Of a DNA stretch of 64,000 nucleotides, positions 60,187 to 64,000 are shown one piece after another (position 1 is the stretch's first letter; each line of letters starts with the position of its first letter). Origin of the DNA: an uncultured Chthonomonas sp. (GTDB lineage Bacteria > Armatimonadota > Chthonomonadetes > Chthonomonadales > Chthonomonadaceae); assembly GCA_903859705.1 (NCBI GenBank), contig CAIONQ010000090.1, positions 32,862-96,861 of the forward strand. The letters are read 5' to 3'. Position numbers and translations under genes: made by a program. The notes beneath the pieces were generated by a model, which did not search any database, was not told the DNA's origin, and saw only the letters and a program-made list of their open reading frames with translations.

Positions 60187-63100
60187 TACTTACCGTCTAT
60201 TTCCCACGCAGCCACGTCATGAGCTCCAAGGTCCAGCGTCACCACTCCGGCCAGCGGCAGTACCAATGTATGCTCCGTGCCTTTGCCGGTAACCACCTTT
60301 AACAACCGCTGTCGGCCCTGCCGGGTTTGCGGCTCGGAAACTCGGATTTGCGTGCGAATGGGTTTGTCGCTCACATTTGCAAACAGCATAACGCGTGTTG
60401 GTCCGTTCGCAGCCCGCCACTCGGATGTAAATAGTGCTGAAGTTGTAACCATATCTACGCCCGCCCACTGCCAGTCTGCTGTAACCATCGGTACTGCCTG
60501 CAACGGGTGTGGTGGGCGGGCCATCTGCCCATGAATAAGGTTCACGTTGTATTTTGACCGCAGAAACACTACCTGCTGCAAAAACTCAAAATTGCCCTTT
60601 GCCTCGGCAACATCAGGGCTAAACCAGCCTATCTGCTCGCCAAACATCAACTGCTGTGCAGCACGCATCTTAAAGGCCAGGTCCCTATTTAGCCCGCCAG
60701 CATAACTACGCCCAAATGTCCGAACAGCGCTGCTATAAATCGCGGGAAACACCGGTACCTGCCCGTCGTACTGCCAGTGCCATGTGAGGTACCCATCAAA
60801 CTGCCTTATAAATGGCTCCGCGTTGCACTCCGTAGTGAGTGCTTTGCCCCCTGGCATAGACTTTCGGATGGTATCCACCAGATCCCAGTATCCCTGGTTC
60901 CACCAGGATCCGCCTCCCGGGGCATGAGCATGTGTCTTATCTTCACAAACTACCGGCGGAGCAGCGCCAACCTGATCGATATACACCGCATCTGTGCCCA
61001 ATTGCTTGAATATGTTGTTTACAACGGTATTCACCGTTTGCTTCCACAACGGCGTGGTAGGGCACATCACGCCCAGCTTAACGTCGGAACCATCGCTTTC
61101 TTTACTGCCATAGCTTTCGAAGATCAGATGCCCTCCGCCATCTTTTGTTGCGTTGGGCAGGGCAAGCGATGTGAATTCAAGGTCCTTCAAACCATCGTCC
61201 CGTGTATCCCACAGGCGGCCGTTAATATACGGCATTACATGAATGCCATGCTGCTGCAACTGCTGTACACCTTCGGCTACGCCGGGCCGTGCGGGCAAGT
61301 AGTGAGGATAGTCGTTATCAAACGGGTTATGGTGCCAGTTGTACCAGTGCAACCCAACCTTGGTTCCAAGCCTTTTCTGAAACTGCAGCGCACCAGAGAT
61401 TGTATCGGCAACTGGTCCGCCCATCTGCAGCCACACAGCCAGGTTGCGCATCCATTCCGGGGTATCTTGCCTTCCGGCTTGCTTGCCAGTGGGCCACCAT
61501 GCAGCACTCTTCCTAACCCATTTTCCATATATCTGCGCAGCCTCATACCAATCGCCATGCAGAATGCGTGTGCTTACCGTGCCAGAGTGAAGAAAACCGT
61601 TGCCAGCTATATTCATAGAGGGTGCTGGAATCTGGCATCGGAAGTTAACAGATCTGGATGCAGGGTCCGATTCCACGCGCCAATCCCGCATGCTTCCCAG
61701 AGGATCGTGAATGGCAAGGTACAGCCCATGGCTTTGTTCCGGCGTTGCTCCTTCATCGTATGCTGCCGCAAGTTGCATGGCACACCAGCCACTGGGATAG
61801 GTACCACTATACTGTGAAGGAGTGCTCCAAAACTGTTTGCGCACCTGGCCAGAGCCAACCGGAAGCAGCATTCTGGCGTTTGCTCCGGGTTCGGCAAGTG
61901 CCAGTATCGGGTAATCGGCGCGCATCACACTTAGCTGCGTGCCTTTACAATCCAGGCGGAGCCCCCATTCCCAGCCATTTTCAACTGGAGTGGCGGTAAC
62001 TGTAGCGCTTAGCCCCTTTAGGTGAAGATCGGTAGGCTGTGAGAGTTGCAGTATAACCTCCTGCGATCCAGGCTTATGGCCGGGTGGCAGCACAAAAACC
62101 TGCCCCCAACCGTGATCTCCGGAGATATCTCGGCTGGCACCCTGCCTATCCAACTGAACATGGGTATAAAACAGCTGTGAGGGGGCCGCCAGCAAGTCGA
62201 TCCCCCGAAATAGATCGGCAAATACAAGCAGCCTGCATCCATCTGGCCCGTGCTCAATTGCGATTCCGGCAGTGCCAGAGTGAGCAAACTGAATACTCGC
62301 CCCCTGCGTGGGCGAAATGAGAGCTAACCTGGCCGCATTTACATTGCCCATAGCAAGATATTTGCGGGCGGTAAGGGCATGCATCGTATTAAGCCAGTTG
62401 CCAGCGTGGGTAAGTTGGCTCCGTATCTTTCTTTCCACCTGTTCTTCACTAAGCAGGGCCGTGCCTGGAATTGGCTCGTTGTTGTCAGGTTCTGCCAGAT
62501 ACCTCGCTACACGCTTTGCAGCTTGCTGGGGGTCTGTTTTGAGGCCGCTTGTATCCAGATATAACCAGGCGCTGAAGCGCTGAGAATCACTGTTCCACGG
62601 CATCCATACTCCGTGCAAATAGGTGCCGTACTCGCCCCTGCCATCGTACAGCGTTACAGGCGATCGGTACATACCAAAGCTGTTTTGCCCATCACTCAGC
62701 ACCCCGCGTCCCGAGAAGTAGGTGGATGCCTTGTTAGCCTTCAGAGCAAAGCTGTTCTCTGGCTCGCCACCTGCCACGTGCGTAAACTCGGCACCGGAGA
62801 TATTAAACTCCAGAAAGTGCAGTTCAGTCCATTCTGCTGGCACCTTCTGGGTTACTTCACCATACACATAAACCGATTTAGAATCCGGAAACAAAACCCA
62901 GGTATATCTTGCCATCGGATCGCCCGGAGCATGCTTACCATCAGGAGCGCAGTAGTAAGCGGCGGTGCGAATTACCGAGCATATGTCTGAGCGTAACAGG
63001 AGTTCGGCACGCTGCTTTTTATCGTTGCGGAGCATAAAGCCACCACGGTCGGGCTTGTATACTCTGTCGTTCCAGGCAAAATCAGTAAGCTTCAAACCAG

Positions 63101-63536
63101 TGGCAAAATCAAACTCGCAGGGCGAGCCATGTGCTGAATCGGCAGTAAAATCCATAGCAAACTTCGCGCCAGCAAGGTGAATGGCACCCTCTTCCCTGCC
63201 AGCCAATGAGGGATTTGAATGCTGGATACCCACCACCTTGAAAGCCTGTTCACCTGGCTTCTTCAGCGTGCATATAACGCTACCGGCAGCAGTGCCAGTA
63301 TCGGTGCTATCAGGAACAAATGCGGCACGTTGTTCAGAACCATCTACCGCCCGTAGCCGTAACACTGCCGCCCTACCGCCCACTTTGCTTGCCAGTTCCG
63401 GTGCGGTAATCCGGCACACATAAACCCCTGCCCGGGCAGCATGGTCAATCTTAATAACGCTCTGAGCCGTTGCAGAATGGTTTGATAACGCAAAGATAAC
63501 AATGGCAGAGAAACAGATGGCTGGTTTCGAAAACAT
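60186..63536 (-). CDS. Very large secreted DUF6259-like putative glycoside hydrolase
   Basis: The ATG at 63536 has GAGGAG ten bases upstream and a signal peptide right after it (ICFSAIVIFALSNHSATAQ). The 1116-residue product has N-terminal beta-sandwich regions and a central TIM-barrel-like region, about residues 690-990. That region contains VGLHWYNWHHNPFDNDYPHY, HVMPYINGRLWDTRDDG, AVYIDQVGA and ALTTECNAEPF. These are characteristic of DUF6259 and allied retaining glycosidase folds, with the Asp in YIDQ and the Glu in TTEC as likely catalytic residues. The C-terminus is a beta domain. It is coupled to the phosphopantetheinyl transferase gene. Confidence 0.82.
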   Translation of the reverse strand: MFSKPAICFSAIVIFALSNHSATAQSVIKIDHAARAGVYVCRITAPELASKVGGRAAVLRLRAVDGSEQRAAFVPDSTDTGTAAGSVICTLKKPGEQAFKVVGIQHSNPSLAGREEGAIHLAGAKFAMDFTADSAHGSPCEFDFATGLKLTDFAWNDRVYKPDRGGFMLRNDKKQRAELLLRSDICSVIRTAAYYCAPDGKHAPGDPMARYTWVLFPDSKSVYVYGEVTQKVPAEWTELHFLEFNISGAEFTHVAGGEPENSFALKANKASTYFSGRGVLSDGQNSFGMYRSPVTLYDGRGEYGTYLHGVWMPWNSDSQRFSAWLYLDTSGLKTDPQQAAKRVARYLAEPDNNEPIPGTALLSEEQVERKIRSQLTHAGNWLNTMHALTARKYLAMGNVNAARLALISPTQGASIQFAHSGTAGIAIEHGPDGCRLLVFADLFRGIDLLAAPSQLFYTHVQLDRQGASRDISGDHGWGQVFVLPPGHKPGSQEVILQLSQPTDLHLKGLSATVTATPVENGWEWGLRLDCKGTQLSVMRADYPILALAEPGANARMLLPVGSGQVRKQFWSTPSQYSGTYPSGWCAMQLAAAYDEGATPEQSHGLYLAIHDPLGSMRDWRVESDPASRSVNFRCQIPAPSMNIAGNGFLHSGTVSTRILHGDWYEAAQIYGKWVRKSAAWWPTGKQAGRQDTPEWMRNLAVWLQMGGPVADTISGALQFQKRLGTKVGLHWYNWHHNPFDNDYPHYLPARPGVAEGVQQLQQHGIHVMPYINGRLWDTRDDGLKDLEFTSLALPNATKDGGGHLIFESYGSKESDGSDVKLGVMCPTTPLWKQTVNTVVNNIFKQLGTDAVYIDQVGAAPPVVCEDKTHAHAPGGGSWWNQGYWDLVDTIRKSMPGGKALTTECNAEPFIRQFDGYLTWHWQYDGQVPVFPAIYSSAVRTFGRSYAGGLNRDLAFKMRAAQQLMFGEQIGWFSPDVAEAKGNFEFLQQVVFLRSKYNVNLIHGQMARPPHPLQAVPMVTADWQWAGVDMVTTSALFTSEWRAANGPTRVMLFANVSDKPIRTQIRVSEPQTRQGRQRLLKVVTGKGTEHTLVLPLAGVVTLDLGAHDVAAWEIDGK

Positions 63537-64000
63537 CGGTGGGATTCTCCTCATCGGCATCAGCCGTGGCAAATCACACTAATGGTTTAGCATAGAAATG
63601 GGGAAATGGGAAGCAGCGATCTGCCGATAAAACCCGGGCACATCAGCCAGGCCAACGCATGCTGTAAATGTGAGCTTACGAACCATGCACAGCAGGGCAA
63701 CAACACACCAATCCCCAACGCCGCGCCGAATGCGCTCTTGCATCTCTCCGCGGCCACCGCGTGAGAAACATAAAATAGCTTCCACCCCCGCACTAAGGCA
63801 ATGCCGATGAAAAAGCGAATCGACTCCTATGCTACCTGCTGAGGGCGGTATACAGCAGCAATTACCGGGGATTGCCATAGTTAAATGCACCAGCATATGG
63901 CTGGCCGGCGAATATTCTGTCTTAGCACAACAATCATGCGTCGCTCGCAAATAGGGGTCAAATGCGATAAATAAGAAATATATGTTATGTCTGTCCCCCG
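63537..64000. other. Right-edge region without a supported gene
   Basis: These 464 bases hold the upstream region of the DUF6259-like gene and then sequence in which short frames have no ribosome site or recognisable family. The last 50 bases contain AGGGGTCAAATGCG and end in TGTCTGTCCCCC, which resembles flanks of some REP-associated transposase genes. The window stops there, so a mobile element beginning just outside cannot be shown or excluded. Confidence 0.35.

Noticed and set aside
63579..63950. Minus-strand frame of 123 residues at the right edge
   Set aside because: No ribosome site, scattered cysteines and no fold; overlapping frames of equal quality exist on the same strand.
1..64000. 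CRISPR arrays, tRNA or rRNA genes
   Set aside because: I scanned the intergenic regions for regularly spaced repeats, TTCGA-type T-arm signatures and rRNA-like conserved stretches and saw none. A tRNAscan or Rfam search would be needed to be certain.

Overview
The window is a chromosomal stretch of a free-living heterotrophic bacterium, of moderate GC, densely coded on both strands. Metabolic, tRNA-modification and secreted-protein genes are intermixed. There is no rRNA, tRNA, CRISPR array, prophage or intact transposase that I can see. The best taxonomic hint is the gene at 55951-56883. It ends in a prepilin-like domain with the CLSNTKEIALGTLMYVQDYD type of motif, which is very common in Armatimonadota and some Planctomycetes-like bacteria. 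Tandem DUF1080, GH127, DUF6259-like and PQQ-propeller secreted proteins fit such a polysaccharide-degrading lineage. The phylum call is an inference.

Layout. 1-2451: end of a probable anti-sigma factor and a large membrane protein. 2800-5730: secreted PQQ-like beta-propeller protein, followed by two strong hairpins. 6001-8373: ferredoxin/flavodoxin-NADP reductase, a stand-alone receiver domain and an ECF sigma factor. 8459-10305: PhnP-like hydrolase and Gfo/Idh/MocA oxidoreductase. 10465-15588: cupin, DeoC, an ALDH16-type double aldehyde dehydrogenase and a PHP-like protein, probably one operon in which acetaldehyde from deoxyribose phosphate is oxidised. 16784-18876: hexuronate module (tagaturonate epimerase and mannonate/fructuronate SDR). 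19248-25866: small secreted proteins, a decayed glyoxalase-family gene, a di-haem peroxidase with a molybdopterin-fold partner, and a YciI protein. 26115-28140: ECF sigma factor, soluble zinc anti-sigma factor and a strongly divergent PilT-like ATPase in overlapping order. 28227-33278: sugar ABC transporter with a two-domain metallo-beta-lactamase-fold protein. 33507-36854: a degenerate small membrane gene, a BNR propeller, a zinc-ribbon/TPR protein and dUTPase. 36960-41298: soluble GAF-PAS histidine kinase, a divergent membrane protein and a BMP-family lipoprotein. 41344-46950: dihydrolipoyl dehydrogenase, then PdxT, GH127 and DusB. 46937-52415: Tdh, AI-2E-type permease, YtxH, DUF948, cytidine deaminase and MnmA on the minus strand. 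52585-64000: exonuclease-like protein, LolA-like protein with a structured leader, Tgt, prepilin-like protein, DUF1080 protein, ankyrin protein, Sfp-type phosphopantetheinyl transferase and a very large DUF6259-like protein.

The most unusual items are these: the sigma/anti-sigma/PilT-like operon whose ATPase has lost several catalytic signatures; the leader before 53648 with two mutually exclusive helices; the transporter-linked double MBL protein with one broken metal site; and an intrinsic terminator for tdh placed inside the dusB coding sequence. Several genes are interrupted. A VOC gene (21633-22014) has a stop and a frameshift, and a small membrane gene (33507-33728) has an internal TAG. 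All starts given as corrected were chosen from visible Shine-Dalgarno sequences, overlaps or promoter positions. No database search was possible, so product names rest on recognised motifs.
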